From Maritalea mediterranea (GTDB taxonomy: Bacteria > Pseudomonadota > Alphaproteobacteria > Rhizobiales > Devosiaceae): a stretch of 64,000 nt of DNA. The position numbers were made by a program, and so were the translations under genes. Of the stretch, positions 43,522-51,981 are shown one piece after another. The notes beneath the pieces are model-generated. The model was not told the DNA's origin and did no database searches. It saw nothing but the letters and a program-made list of their open reading frames with translations. Within the stretch, counting starts at the first letter, position 1; each line of letters opens with the position of its first letter. Where the stretch lies: the NCBI RefSeq assembly GCF_021568695.1, contig NZ_JAKGTI010000001.1, positions 992,001-1,056,000 on the forward strand. The letters are read 5' to 3'.

Positions 43522-44565
43522 CTAGTAAGCGCGTTCCACGCAATAATCAGCAACATCAATCAGAATACGACCACCTGGATGGTCGGCAAATTCCTTGAGA
43601 TGCGTTTTGGCGACATCCGCATGTTCGCGGGCACGCTTCAGCGCGTCTTCTAGCGCGTTGGTGTTGTGCAAAATCTCGACGACGCGCGAAACAGCTTCAG
43701 CACTCGCTTCTGCGTCGCCCAAATGGGCCTTGATGAAATCACAGTCCGCTTGGTTGGCATTTTGCAGTGCATGCAAAATGGGCAACGTCATTTTGCCTTC
43801 GCGCAAATCATCGCCAACATTCTTGCCGATGGTGCCGCTAACACCGCCATAATCAAGCACATCATCCACAATCTGGAAGGCGATGCCCAACTCGGCACCA
43901 TATTGCTTCAGCGCCTTGCGCTGTGCCTCGGTGGCACCGCCGGCCATGGCCCCCACTTCGGTCGCAGCTTCAAAAAGCGCGGCGGTTTTGGCTTTAATCA
44001 CGGCAAAATATTCGTCCACCTGAGTGGTCAAATCATTGGCTTTGGACAATTGGAACACTTCACCCTCAGCAATGATCGCTGCAGCTTGCGACAGCACGCC
44101 CAGCGCATCCACATCGCGGGTTTCCACCATCATCATAAAGGCCTGGCCGAGCAAAAAGTCGCCCACCAAAACGGACGCAGCATTGCCCCACACCATGCGG
44201 GCCGCCAGCTTGCCCCGGCGCTTAGAGCTCTCATCCACCACATCATCATGCAGCAAGGTGGCCGTGTGCATAAATTCAACGGCGGCGGCATAATTGATGT
44301 GATGCGTGTTTTGCGGCGTGAACAGACGGGCAGCGGCCACAGTCAACATCGGGCGCAAGCGCTTGCCGCCAGCATCGATCAAATAAGACGCCACTTCGGG
44401 CACCATTTCCACCCGGCTGCCCACGCGGGCCAGCAGCATTTCGTTAACCGATTCCATATCGTCGCGGGTAAACGCAATCAGCTCGTCAACCACATCTTTG
44501 GGTTTGACCTGATCAGCCATTGCCTGTGCGCCACTCATATTTCGCCCCATGGACAAATGTCCCAA
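43522..44565 (-). CDS. Long-chain polyprenyl diphosphate synthase
   Basis: The 347-residue enzyme is an all-trans prenyl transferase with GGKRLRPML, the first aspartate-rich motif LLHDDVVDESSKRRG and the second FQIVDDVLDYGG. The small residues (Ala, Val, Gly) before the first motif agree with long products, the side chain of ubiquinone (octa- to decaprenyl). The N-terminal MGHLSMGRNMSGAQAMADQ region offers several starts; MSGAQAM at 44538 or MADQ at 44520 could be used. It is a single gene divergent from the methyltransferase at 44668, a classic arrangement. Confidence 0.94.
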   Translation of the reverse strand: MGHLSMGRNMSGAQAMADQVKPKDVVDELIAFTRDDMESVNEMLLARVGSRVEMVPEVASYLIDAGGKRLRPMLTVAAARLFTPQNTHHINYAAAVEFMHTATLLHDDVVDESSKRRGKLAARMVWGNAASVLVGDFLLGQAFMMMVETRDVDALGVLSQAAAIIAEGEVFQLSKANDLTTQVDEYFAVIKAKTAALFEAATEVGAMAGGATEAQRKALKQYGAELGIAFQIVDDVLDYGGVSGTIGKNVGDDLREGKMTLPILHALQNANQADCDFIKAHLGDAEASAEAVSRVVEILHNTNALEDALKRAREHADVAKTHLKEFADHPGGRILIDVADYCVERAY

Positions 44566-44667
44566 TTCGCTTAATCGAATTTTTGCTGTAATCTGGTGTC
44601 AAACTCAACAAAACTTGTTGCCAATCGTCGGACAAGATAACTCTATTCGATATTAAGATTCATATAT

Positions 44668-45459
44668 GTGCTTATGTCCGTAGACCACCCGCAAGGGAAA
44701 GTAAAACAACATTGTGTCACATCTGACGCTTTTTTAGGGGGTAAACTCAATGTTTGCCAGCCCGAAAAGGGCTTTCGCGCAGGCGTGGATAGCGTCCTGC
44801 TCGGCGCGGCGGTGGATGACGATGTGAAATCATTGCTGGATTTGGGCGCTGGCGTCGGCGTGGCGGCCATGACAGCGTTGACGTACTGCCCCGGATCCAC
44901 GGCGCTTCTGGCCGAAATTGATCCTGAAATCGTCGAGATTGGTCACGATAATTTGCACGACAATGGCTTTGTCACGCGCGGCACTTATAGCTTGATTGAC
45001 ATTATGTCTTCTGGACCAGAGCGAGTGGCTCAGGGCATGGCGCAGGACCATTTCGACAGCGTGATTGCAAATCCACCCTATTTCGACGAAAAGACCGTTT
45101 CACTGCCTGATGACAATTACGGCAAGCGCGCGCACGCCCACGCGATAGATTGTTTAGAGCGGTGGGTGAAAGCGGCGGTGAGCTGTGCTGCGGCTGGTGG
45201 TGAAGTGATCTTTATCCACCGTGCGGCGGAGCTGCAAAAGCTGATGAAGTATTATGATCGGCGGTTGGGCAACATTACGATTTTACCGATCACATCTCGC
45301 CCGGGGCAGGAGGCAAGCCGGGTGTTGGTGCGGGGGTATAAGGGATCGAAAGCGCCCTGCAAGCTCTTGTCGCCGCTGCATTTGCATGGCAGTGAAGGGC
45401 GCGAATTCACACCCCAACTGCAAGCCATTTTAATGGGAAAAGACAAATTGCACTGGTAG
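44668..45459 (+). CDS. tRNA1(Val) adenine-N6 methyltransferase-like (TrmN6/YfiC)
   Basis: The 263-residue protein belongs to the class I SAM methyltransferases that share the YfiC plan: QPEKGFRAGVDSVLLGAAV, the LDLGAGVGVAAM nucleotide loop, and the catalytic NPPYF motif in FDSVIANPPYFDE. YfiC methylates A37 of tRNA1(Val), but homologues in this gene neighbourhood have not all been tested. It precedes an S49 peptidase gene, as in many Rhizobiales. The ATG at 44668 has alternative codons close by (M3 at 44674). Confidence 0.9.
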   Translation: MLMSVDHPQGKVKQHCVTSDAFLGGKLNVCQPEKGFRAGVDSVLLGAAVDDDVKSLLDLGAGVGVAAMTALTYCPGSTALLAEIDPEIVEIGHDNLHDNGFVTRGTYSLIDIMSSGPERVAQGMAQDHFDSVIANPPYFDEKTVSLPDDNYGKRAHAHAIDCLERWVKAAVSCAAAGGEVIFIHRAAELQKLMKYYDRRLGNITILPITSRPGQEASRVLVRGYKGSKAPCKLLSPLHLHGSEGREFTPQLQAILMGKDKLHW

Positions 45460-45530
45460 TTTGAATTTTAAACCTTACATTGTGGGCAATCATTGAAATT
45501 CAAAGCGCTGTGGCGCAAACAGGGAACTCT

Positions 45531-46397
45531 ATGCACGACGATTTGACCGACAAAATCAAAGCACCTTGGCACGCACGACTTTTGGGCCGCGACAATGTGC
45601 AAATACCGGTTGTGCGCCTCACCGGCACCATTGAAGCCAGCCAAAAGCCCGACCGGATCAATATTGCCAATGCCGCTCCTTTGCTCCAGCGAGCCTTCAA
45701 GATCAAACAGGCGCCCGCCGTGGCCATTATCATCAATTCGCCCGGCGGTTCGCCAGTGCAATCGCGTTTGGTCGCGAAATATATTCGCGATCTGGCGGCA
45801 GAAAAAGACAAGAAGGTGCTGGTCTTTATTGAAGATGTGGCGGCCTCCGGCGGCTATTTTATCGCCACAGCGGGCGACGAGATCATTGCGGACCCCAGCT
45901 CCATTGTCGGCTCCATCGGCGTAATTTCGGCCACCTTTGGTTTTGTCGATGCCATCGAAAAGCTGGGCGTCAGCCGCCGGGTTTACACCGCAGGGGAGAA
46001 CAAATCGACACTCGATCCGTTCCTGCCTGAGAAGCAGGAAGATGTGGACCGGCTTAAAAAGCTGCAGCTCGATGTGCATGAAGTGTTCAAGGACTATGTG
46101 AAAGAGCGTCGCGGTGACAAGCTGGACTTAGAAAAGGAAGGCCTGTTCTCCGGCGAATTCTGGACCGCAAAGAGCGCCATTGAATTTGGTCTTGTTGACG
46201 CGCTGGGCGACATATATGAAACTTTGAAAAAGCGTTATGGCAAGAAGGTCAAGCTGATGAAAATCGAGGAAAAGCGCGGATTGTTTTCGATGCCGCGTAT
46301 CCCGTTTTTGGGCGGGCAGGTCGGCCAGCAATCTTTGAGCGATGACATGCTTTCAACCCTAAAGGCGCAGGCCCATTGGTCGCGTTTCGGACTTTAA
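45531..46397 (+). CDS. S49 family signal peptide peptidase-like protease
   Basis: From the ATG at 45531 the protein has 288 residues. The S49 dyad is present: the serine in VAASGGYFIATAGDEI and the lysine in YTAGENKSTLDPF. The SIVGSIGVISATFGF segment is also typical. There is no clear N-terminal membrane helix, in contrast to SppA, so the enzyme may be soluble or peripheral. It probably degrades cleaved signal peptides or other small peptides. It is followed after 9 bases by a small membrane protein gene, and the two look like an operon. Confidence 0.92.
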   Translation: MHDDLTDKIKAPWHARLLGRDNVQIPVVRLTGTIEASQKPDRINIANAAPLLQRAFKIKQAPAVAIIINSPGGSPVQSRLVAKYIRDLAAEKDKKVLVFIEDVAASGGYFIATAGDEIIADPSSIVGSIGVISATFGFVDAIEKLGVSRRVYTAGENKSTLDPFLPEKQEDVDRLKKLQLDVHEVFKDYVKERRGDKLDLEKEGLFSGEFWTAKSAIEFGLVDALGDIYETLKKRYGKKVKLMKIEEKRGLFSMPRIPFLGGQVGQQSLSDDMLSTLKAQAHWSRFGL

Positions 46398-46406
46398 GAG
46401 GCAAAC

Positions 46407-46616
46407 GTGTTTCTTCGTATCGCTGTTTTTGTTCTGCTGGTGGTGCTGGTCTATTACGGCATCAAGAGCATTCGTGAGAATTTCAAACAGCATTTCAAAA
46501 ATCTGGATGAACAAAAAAAGGCGCGCGATCAATCCGACCGCGCGCGCGGCAATATTGTTGATCTGGAAAAAGACAAAAAAACCGGCGTCTATAAGCCGAA
46601 AGACAAAAAAGACTGA
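46407..46616 (+). CDS. Small single-pass membrane protein of unknown function
   Basis: This 69-residue protein has an N-terminal hydrophobic helix (MFLRIAVFVLLVVLVYYGIKSI) followed by a highly charged, Lys-rich tail ending PKDKKD. I used the GTG at 46407, ten bases after the S49 stop. It resembles small proteins that follow S49 peptidases in related genomes; no function is known to me. The charged tail may face the cytoplasm. Confidence 0.62.
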   Translation: MFLRIAVFVLLVVLVYYGIKSIRENFKQHFKNLDEQKKARDQSDRARGNIVDLEKDKKTGVYKPKDKKD

Positions 46617-46696
46617 CGCATTTGCGGGAGCTGCACTTGTTTTGTAACTAACTTGCGCGCTCAATTACAAAAAGCCCGTTTAAGAGGCACGCGCAC

Positions 46697-47965
46697 ATGC
46701 ACGACAAAACTTTGCAGTTCACCGACCATCCTTTTCGCGCCAAGGCGCTGGGCGAAATCCACGCACGACCGGTTCAGCCGCTCGGCCCCGAAGGCCGATT
46801 GCGAAAGGTGGCGACCTATTTCGGTCGCGAGCCAGGGCGCCACGATCAGATGCGTGAAGAGTTCGCCAGCTGGTGCCACAAAAACCAGATCAAGCCGCAA
46901 TTCCTGACCGACCGCCAGGCGCGCTATCAGGTGGGCGAATATGCCGTCACCTGGCAATTGCATTCCGAACATGTTTCGATCACCTGGATGCCGGAAAGCT
47001 TGCCGGACGACCCTTGGCCCCAAGGGATTGGGCTGGAAGCGATCACGGCGGCGCAATTGTTGGTGACGACGCGGGTGGATCTGATCAATGCCGAAACCAT
47101 TCATCAAAACGCCCTCAAAGGGTTCCGGCGGGCGAGCCTCTTCTATGCCAAGGTGGAAGAGGGGATGGCGGAAATCGCCACCGACTTCTTGCCGGACAAG
47201 GACGGGTTCACCCGACTTGAATTTGCCGGGGCAGGGATATCCGATGTGCGGCGCGGCGTGATTGCCCGCTATCTGCTGGAAGTGGAGACGTTCAGGTCGC
47301 TAGCCTTGGTGGCGCTGCCGGTGGCGCAGGATATTGGCCCCAAAGTGGATAATGTGGAGCGCGGGCTCGAAAATATTCTCAAGCGGCTGAACAGCGAACC
47401 TGATTCCGAGAATAATGAGGAACTTCTGGCTGAACTGAACAAACTGGCGCTGGAAACCGCGAATTTTCACAACGAAACCAATACGCTTTTTGCCGCCAGC
47501 TATTCCTATGATCAGCTGGTGCGGCATCGGCTGGGGCTGTTGGAAGAAAAGCGGGTGACTGGCCATACCAATATGGCGCGCTATTTGAGCAATCGTATGG
47601 ACCCCGCCATGTCCACCTGCGCTGCATTGCAGAGCCGATTAAACGCATTGACGGATCGACTGACCCGCGCTGCCGAATTGCTGAACACCAAGGTGTCGAT
47701 CGAGATTCACAAGCAAAACCAGGATGCGCTGAAAGCCATTTCCGATACCAGCGTGAGCCAATATAAATTGCAAACAACGGTGGAGGGGCTTTCCACCATC
47801 GCCATCACCTATTATGCGCTGGGTGTTATCGGCTATATTGTGGCCGGGCTGAATATTGAAGGTATGCCCTCAAAGAGCTTTGTGCTGGCGATTGCCGCGC
47901 CTTTTGTGTTGGCGCTCACATGGCTGGCCATGCGGCATATCAGGCAATTGCACAATAAGCATTAG
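46697..47965 (+). CDS. DUF3422 membrane-anchored protein
   Basis: The 422-residue protein opens DKTLQFTDHPFRAKALGEIHARPVQPL, the DUF3422 signature. It has a long central helical region with coiled-coil features and two C-terminal membrane helices (about 368-390 and 395-415). The function is unknown; a membrane scaffold or transport-regulating role is only a guess. It sits between the S49/small protein pair and glyQ. Length is as usual for the family. No catalytic motif was seen. Confidence 0.88.
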   Translation: MHDKTLQFTDHPFRAKALGEIHARPVQPLGPEGRLRKVATYFGREPGRHDQMREEFASWCHKNQIKPQFLTDRQARYQVGEYAVTWQLHSEHVSITWMPESLPDDPWPQGIGLEAITAAQLLVTTRVDLINAETIHQNALKGFRRASLFYAKVEEGMAEIATDFLPDKDGFTRLEFAGAGISDVRRGVIARYLLEVETFRSLALVALPVAQDIGPKVDNVERGLENILKRLNSEPDSENNEELLAELNKLALETANFHNETNTLFAASYSYDQLVRHRLGLLEEKRVTGHTNMARYLSNRMDPAMSTCAALQSRLNALTDRLTRAAELLNTKVSIEIHKQNQDALKAISDTSVSQYKLQTTVEGLSTIAITYYALGVIGYIVAGLNIEGMPSKSFVLAIAAPFVLALTWLAMRHIRQLHNKH

Positions 47966-48094
47966 CCTGCGTTCAAAATTTAGTTTGCCGCAAGGGCCAC
48001 CTGCCGCTTGATAAATCGGCAAGGCGCAATTAGGTTGCAGCCCGATTACACCGATTGAAGCGACACGATCGCGGTTCTGCCAAAGGTCAAGTTT

Positions 48095-49021
48095 ATGAGC
48101 GAACAAAATGTGCCGGCCCATCTGGACCCCAAAAAATCATTTCAGGGCCTGATTTTGACATTGCAAAATTTCTGGGCCGCCCAGGGCTGTGTGATTTTGC
48201 AACCCTATGACATGGAAATGGGCGCGGGCACCTTCCATCCGGCCACAACTCTGCGTTCGCTGGGGCCAAAACCGTGGCGCGCCGCCTATGTGCAGCCCTG
48301 CCGTCGTCCAACAGATGGCCGCTATGGGGAAAACCCCAACCGCTTGCAACATTATTATCAGTTTCAGGTTTTGCTGAAACCCAGCCCGGAAAAACTGCAA
48401 GAGCTTTATCTGCAATCGCTCTATGCCATTGGCATTGATCCGAAAATGCACGATCTGCGATTTGTAGAGGATGACTGGGAAAGCCCAACCCTTGGCGCTT
48501 GGGGCCTGGGCTGGGAATGCTGGTGCGATGGCATGGAAGTGAGCCAATTCACCTATTTCCAACAGGTGGCCGGTTTTGAATGCTCACCGGTATCTGGTGA
48601 GTTGACCTATGGTCTGGAACGGATCGCCTGCTATCTGCAGGATGTGGACAGCATCATGGAGCTGAACTTTAATGGTCGCGAAGGCGACGAGAAGGTCACC
48701 TATGCGGATGTATTTCTGCAAGCAGAGCAAGAGTTTTCGCGCTATAATTTTGAGCAGGCCAACACGGAAATGTTGTTCCAACACTTTAAGGATGCGGAAG
48801 CCGAATGCCGTGCCATTCTAGAAGCGGGTGATAACGGCAATCATCACAAAATGGCGATGCCAGCCTATGAGCAATGCATCAAAGCCTCACACATCTTCAA
48901 TTTGTTGGATGCCCGTGGCGTAATTTCGGTGACTGAGCGGCAAAGCTATATTTTGCGGGTGCGCGAACTGGCCAAAGCCTGCGGCGGTGCCTGGCTGAAT
49001 ACGGAAGCGGGTGGCGCATAA
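48095..49021 (+). CDS. glyQ: Glycine-tRNA ligase alpha subunit
   Basis: The 308-residue catalytic alpha subunit of the tetrameric bacterial glycyl-tRNA synthetase. Class II motifs and the family segments [35 protein letters not shown] and [30 protein letters not shown]-type stretches (here [18 protein letters not shown]) are clear. The beta subunit glyS is 2.96 kb downstream rather than directly after it, with the ArfA-like gene, lemA and a DUF2207 gene in between. It is complete, and the GGTCAAG region upstream is a weak ribosome-binding site. Confidence 0.97.
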   Translation: MSEQNVPAHLDPKKSFQGLILTLQNFWAAQGCVILQPYDMEMGAGTFHPATTLRSLGPKPWRAAYVQPCRRPTDGRYGENPNRLQHYYQFQVLLKPSPEKLQELYLQSLYAIGIDPKMHDLRFVEDDWESPTLGAWGLGWECWCDGMEVSQFTYFQQVAGFECSPVSGELTYGLERIACYLQDVDSIMELNFNGREGDEKVTYADVFLQAEQEFSRYNFEQANTEMLFQHFKDAEAECRAILEAGDNGNHHKMAMPAYEQCIKASHIFNLLDARGVISVTERQSYILRVRELAKACGGAWLNTEAGGA

Positions 49022-49050
49022 GGCTTGAACGGTTGGGTGGCTCGCCCTAT

Positions 49051-49080
49051 ATCAAGGCGGCAAACCAAAGGAGCCTTGAT
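49051..49080 (+). promoter_or_regulatory. Hairpin presenting the ribosome-binding site of the ArfA-like gene
   Basis: ATCAAGGC (49051-49058) and GCCTTGAT (49073-49080) are perfect inverted copies. The 14-base loop holds the ribosome-binding site AAAGGA, and the ATG follows directly at 49081. The hairpin may fix the site in an open loop, bring it close to the start, or bind a protein. Confidence 0.6.
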
Positions 49081-49293
49081 ATGCAGAAAAAGCACAAAAA
49101 GGCCCCGAACAGGCCCCCCAATATGGCTGCGAGAGCCTTGGGCGAGAAGCAATTCGGTGCCAAAGTGATTGAGCAAAAGCAAAAGTATTCTCGTAAATCG
49201 AAATTCAAAAAAGGGCGATTTGATGTTGATCAGTCGCCCTTTTATTTTGCTCATATGGACGCATCGGGCTTTTCGTGTAATGTTTGCGCTTAG
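49081..49293 (+). CDS. ArfA-like ribosome-rescue factor candidate with an in-frame terminator
   Basis: This is a 70-codon gene with AAAGGAG seven bases before the ATG. Its product reads NMAARALGEKQF (14-25), then Val29 and Lys pairs, then KYSRKSKFKKG (35-45). This matches the ArfA core, which has an A..AL..LF...V...KGKGSY.RK.KH pattern; ArfA lets stalled ribosomes at nonstop messages be released with RF2. Residues 46-70 are hydrophobic and Cys-containing, like the tail of full-length E. coli ArfA (72 residues), which acts as a degron. A hairpin with the shape of a rho-independent terminator sits in frame at 49209-49243. It would cut the message near codon 55, where natural active ArfA ends. 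Homology is inferred by eye, not by a search. Confidence 0.68.
   Translation: MQKKHKKAPNRPPNMAARALGEKQFGAKVIEQKQKYSRKSKFKKGRFDVDQSPFYFAHMDASGFSCNVCA
49209..49247 (+). terminator. Terminator-like hairpin inside the ArfA-like reading frame
   Basis: AAAAGGGCGA (49209-49218) pairs perfectly with TCGCCCTTTT (49234-49243), with an inner TGAT/ATCA pairing, followed by ATTTT. It overlaps codons 43-56 of the gene. A transcript ending here has no stop codon, as happens naturally in E. coli arfA. Processing by RNase III would have the same effect. Confidence 0.82.
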
Positions 49294-49349
49294 ATGTTGA
49301 AAGACATAAAAAAATTGGCTTGAGGCAAGCGGTAAGGCGGGAGACAAGA

Positions 49350-49910
49350 ATGGACTTTTTACAGATCTTTTTGGCGGTGAGTGGAGTCATCGTCTTTTTT
49401 GGTATTCTCACCTACAACAAGCTGGTGAAACTGCGCCAATTGGTGCGTGAAGGCTGGTCTGGCATTGATGTCCAGTTGAAACGCCGCGCAGATTTGATAC
49501 CGAACCTTCTTGAAACTGTAAAAGGCTATGTCACCCACGAGCGTGAAACCTTGCAGGCCGTGACCGAAGCGCGCGCAGCGGTGCAAAGCGCAGGCGATGC
49601 TTCACCCCAAGAACGCGGCAAGCTTGAAAGCATGTTGTCTGGGGCATTGGGGCGTTTGTTTGCGGTGGCAGAAGACTACCCTGATCTGAAGGCTGATAGC
49701 TCCTTCATTGAATTTCAAGAAGCGCTGCAGCAGGTGGAAGATGAGATCCAACTTTCGCGCCGCTATTATAACGGCACGGTGCGCAATTTAAACGTCACAG
49801 TGGAAAGCTTCCCTTCCAACATTGTCGCCAACATGTTTAATTTTACACAAGAAGAATACTTCGAACTCGAAAATGAATTGGATCGCGCTGTTCCAGATGT
49901 GTCCTTCTAA
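49350..49910 (+). CDS. LemA family protein
   Basis: From the ATG at 49350 (GGCGGGAGA just upstream) the protein has 186 residues. It begins with a membrane helix (DFLQIFLAVSGVIVFFGILTY) and has the LemA core: DVQLKRRADLIPNLLETVKGY, then a helical bundle ending SFPSNIVANMFNF. LemA proteins are coiled-coil membrane proteins with unclear function. It overlaps the DUF2207 gene by 14 bases, and this pair is common in bacteria. The longer frame from 49284 runs from the end of the ArfA-like gene and adds nothing family-like. Confidence 0.92.
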   Translation: MDFLQIFLAVSGVIVFFGILTYNKLVKLRQLVREGWSGIDVQLKRRADLIPNLLETVKGYVTHERETLQAVTEARAAVQSAGDASPQERGKLESMLSGALGRLFAVAEDYPDLKADSSFIEFQEALQQVEDEIQLSRRYYNGTVRNLNVTVESFPSNIVANMFNFTQEEYFELENELDRAVPDVSF

Positions 49911-51873
49911 TCGGTTTTGCCATAGCTTAAAGACGATTATTCTCGCAGTGTTGGCGGGCTTGTGGCTCGCCATATCCGCGCACGCGGCTGAACGGATCAC
50001 GTCCTATGCCGTCAACATCGAAGTGCTGCCCAACGCCGAGCTGCAAATCACCGAACAAATTTCTGTGCGGGCCGAGGGCGATCAAATCCGCCGGGGCATC
50101 TTTCGCGATATACCCACCGTCCTGCAGGATGATGAAGGGCGTAAAATCCGCGGTTCCATCTATGACGTTGTGGTGACCCGCGATGGCGCGCGCGAGAACG
50201 TTTCCATCGAAGGCATCGAAGGCGGAAAGCGCCTTTATATCGGCGAGGAAGATGTATTTCTTGATCCTGGCATCTACACTTACGAGCTGAAATATAAGAT
50301 GGACCGGCAGATCCGGTTCCGCACTGATCATGATGAACTCTACTTCAATGCCATTGGCCAGTTTTGGGCTTTCCCGATCGATAAGGCCGTGGTGCGCGTT
50401 GAGTTGCCTCCGGGGGCTGGAATTATTGATCACACAGCCTATAGCGGCCGCTATGGCGACGACACGCAGGATGTGAGCATTACGCAAAACACTGACGGCA
50501 ATCTGACCTTTACCGCTACACGGCCCTTTGCACCTTATGAGGGTATGAGTGTGGCTGTTGCCCTGGAAAAGGGGGCCATCGCTGAGCCGGAAGGCATGAA
50601 AGCCTTTCTCTATTTCCTATCCGATATGCGCGGACAAATTTTTCCGCCCATTTTCGCCATTCTGATTTTGCTCTATAACGTGTTCGCTTGGACTCGCGTG
50701 GGGCGTGATCCACCGAAGGGCACGATCATCCCGCTGTTTTATCCACCCGAAGGCTTTTCGCCGGCGCTCGTTCACTATGTGCATCATTATGGATGGCATA
50801 AAGCGGGATGGCCGGCTTACATCGCGGCGTTGATTTCGCTTGCGGTCAAGGGGTTGGTGGTGATCGGTGAGACGGAGGATAAAAACACGACCGTCAAAGT
50901 CACCAATGCTGCAATGCCCTCGCTGCCGCCGGGGGAACTGCGCATTTATAATTGGTTGCGCTCAAAAGGTGAAATTGAGATCAACAAAGATATTGGTGGA
51001 AGCTTGCACGACAATCACAATGAAGTGCTGGAAACAATTGAAGACGAAAACCGTCGGACTTATTTCAATCACAATGTGGGCTATATCGCCTTTGGCGTCA
51101 TCTTTTCCGCCCTCTCCATCTTCGTCATGGTGTTTTTCGAGATTATCGATTTTATATGGTTGCCTATCGCTGTGGCGCTGGCGGCGCTGATCATGACCGC
51201 AACCGCCGGCATTTCGCATCTGATGGCCGCTCGGTCCATGTTTGCTTGGGCTAAGGTCTTTGTGATTGTTGCGATTATTGGCAATTTTGTCCCGTTTATG
51301 TTCACCACAACAGGCCTGTGGGACACCCTGCAGGCGGCCTGGGATAACGGCACTTTCGAAAGCGTGCTGGCGAGTTGGCAGGGCGATATGGCGGTGATTT
51401 CCGTACTCTCGATTGTGGCAATCAATGCGATATTTGCCGTGCTGATGCGGGCCCCCACCATTCAGGGCCGCAGGGTGATGGACCAGATCGAAGGCTTTAA
51501 AATGTACCTGGAAACGGCCGAAAAAGAGCGGCTGAACCTGCATGATGAGCCCGAATTGAACAAGAGGCGCTTCGAGGCGATTTTGCCTTATGCTATTGCG
51601 CTGGGCGTCGAGAAGCCATGGGCAGAGCACTTCCAGAATGAGATGAAACGGGTGGCCGAGCGTACCGGTCAAAAGGCTGATGTGCATTTGGGCTGGTATA
51701 GCGGCAGACGCTTCACGGCCAACCGACTGGCCTCCAGCCTCTCCAAAACCACCGCATCGATAAGCGCCGCCATGATTGCCGCCAAGCCGCAATCTTCCTC
51801 CTCGTCCGGGTTTTCTTCCGGTGGCGGCTTTTCCGGCGGTGGCGGCGGCGGCGGCGGTGGCGGCGGCTGGTAA
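49897..51873 (+). CDS. DUF2207 membrane protein with glycine-rich tail
   Basis: From the ATG at 49897 the protein has 658 residues. A signal peptide (SLKTIILAVLAGLWLAISAHAAE) leads to an extracytoplasmic DUF2207 domain (about 33-225; ERITSYAVNIEVLPNAELQITEQI), followed by membrane helices and a cytosolic region. It ends in Ser/Gly-rich tails (SSSSSGFSSGGGFSGGGGG). The glycine end is also seen in YciQ-like and TPM proteins that partner LemA. The start overlaps the lemA stop by 14 bases, so they form one unit. Function is unknown; an envelope or protein quality role is only suggested by the partnership. Confidence 0.88.
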   Translation: MCPSNRFCHSLKTIILAVLAGLWLAISAHAAERITSYAVNIEVLPNAELQITEQISVRAEGDQIRRGIFRDIPTVLQDDEGRKIRGSIYDVVVTRDGARENVSIEGIEGGKRLYIGEEDVFLDPGIYTYELKYKMDRQIRFRTDHDELYFNAIGQFWAFPIDKAVVRVELPPGAGIIDHTAYSGRYGDDTQDVSITQNTDGNLTFTATRPFAPYEGMSVAVALEKGAIAEPEGMKAFLYFLSDMRGQIFPPIFAILILLYNVFAWTRVGRDPPKGTIIPLFYPPEGFSPALVHYVHHYGWHKAGWPAYIAALISLAVKGLVVIGETEDKNTTVKVTNAAMPSLPPGELRIYNWLRSKGEIEINKDIGGSLHDNHNEVLETIEDENRRTYFNHNVGYIAFGVIFSALSIFVMVFFEIIDFIWLPIAVALAALIMTATAGISHLMAARSMFAWAKVFVIVAIIGNFVPFMFTTTGLWDTLQAAWDNGTFESVLASWQGDMAVISVLSIVAINAIFAVLMRAPTIQGRRVMDQIEGFKMYLETAEKERLNLHDEPELNKRRFEAILPYAIALGVEKPWAEHFQNEMKRVAERTGQKADVHLGWYSGRRFTANRLASSLSKTTASISAAMIAAKPQSSSSSGFSSGGGFSGGGGGGGGGGGW

Positions 51874-51981
51874 GCCGATTGGCCACCGAGTTGCGCCGCC
51901 AAAGGATTTGCCATGGACAAGCCGCGGTAAGCCCGTTATCAAGCCCCTGATATCAACACTTTTTAACAAGCGATCATCAAT

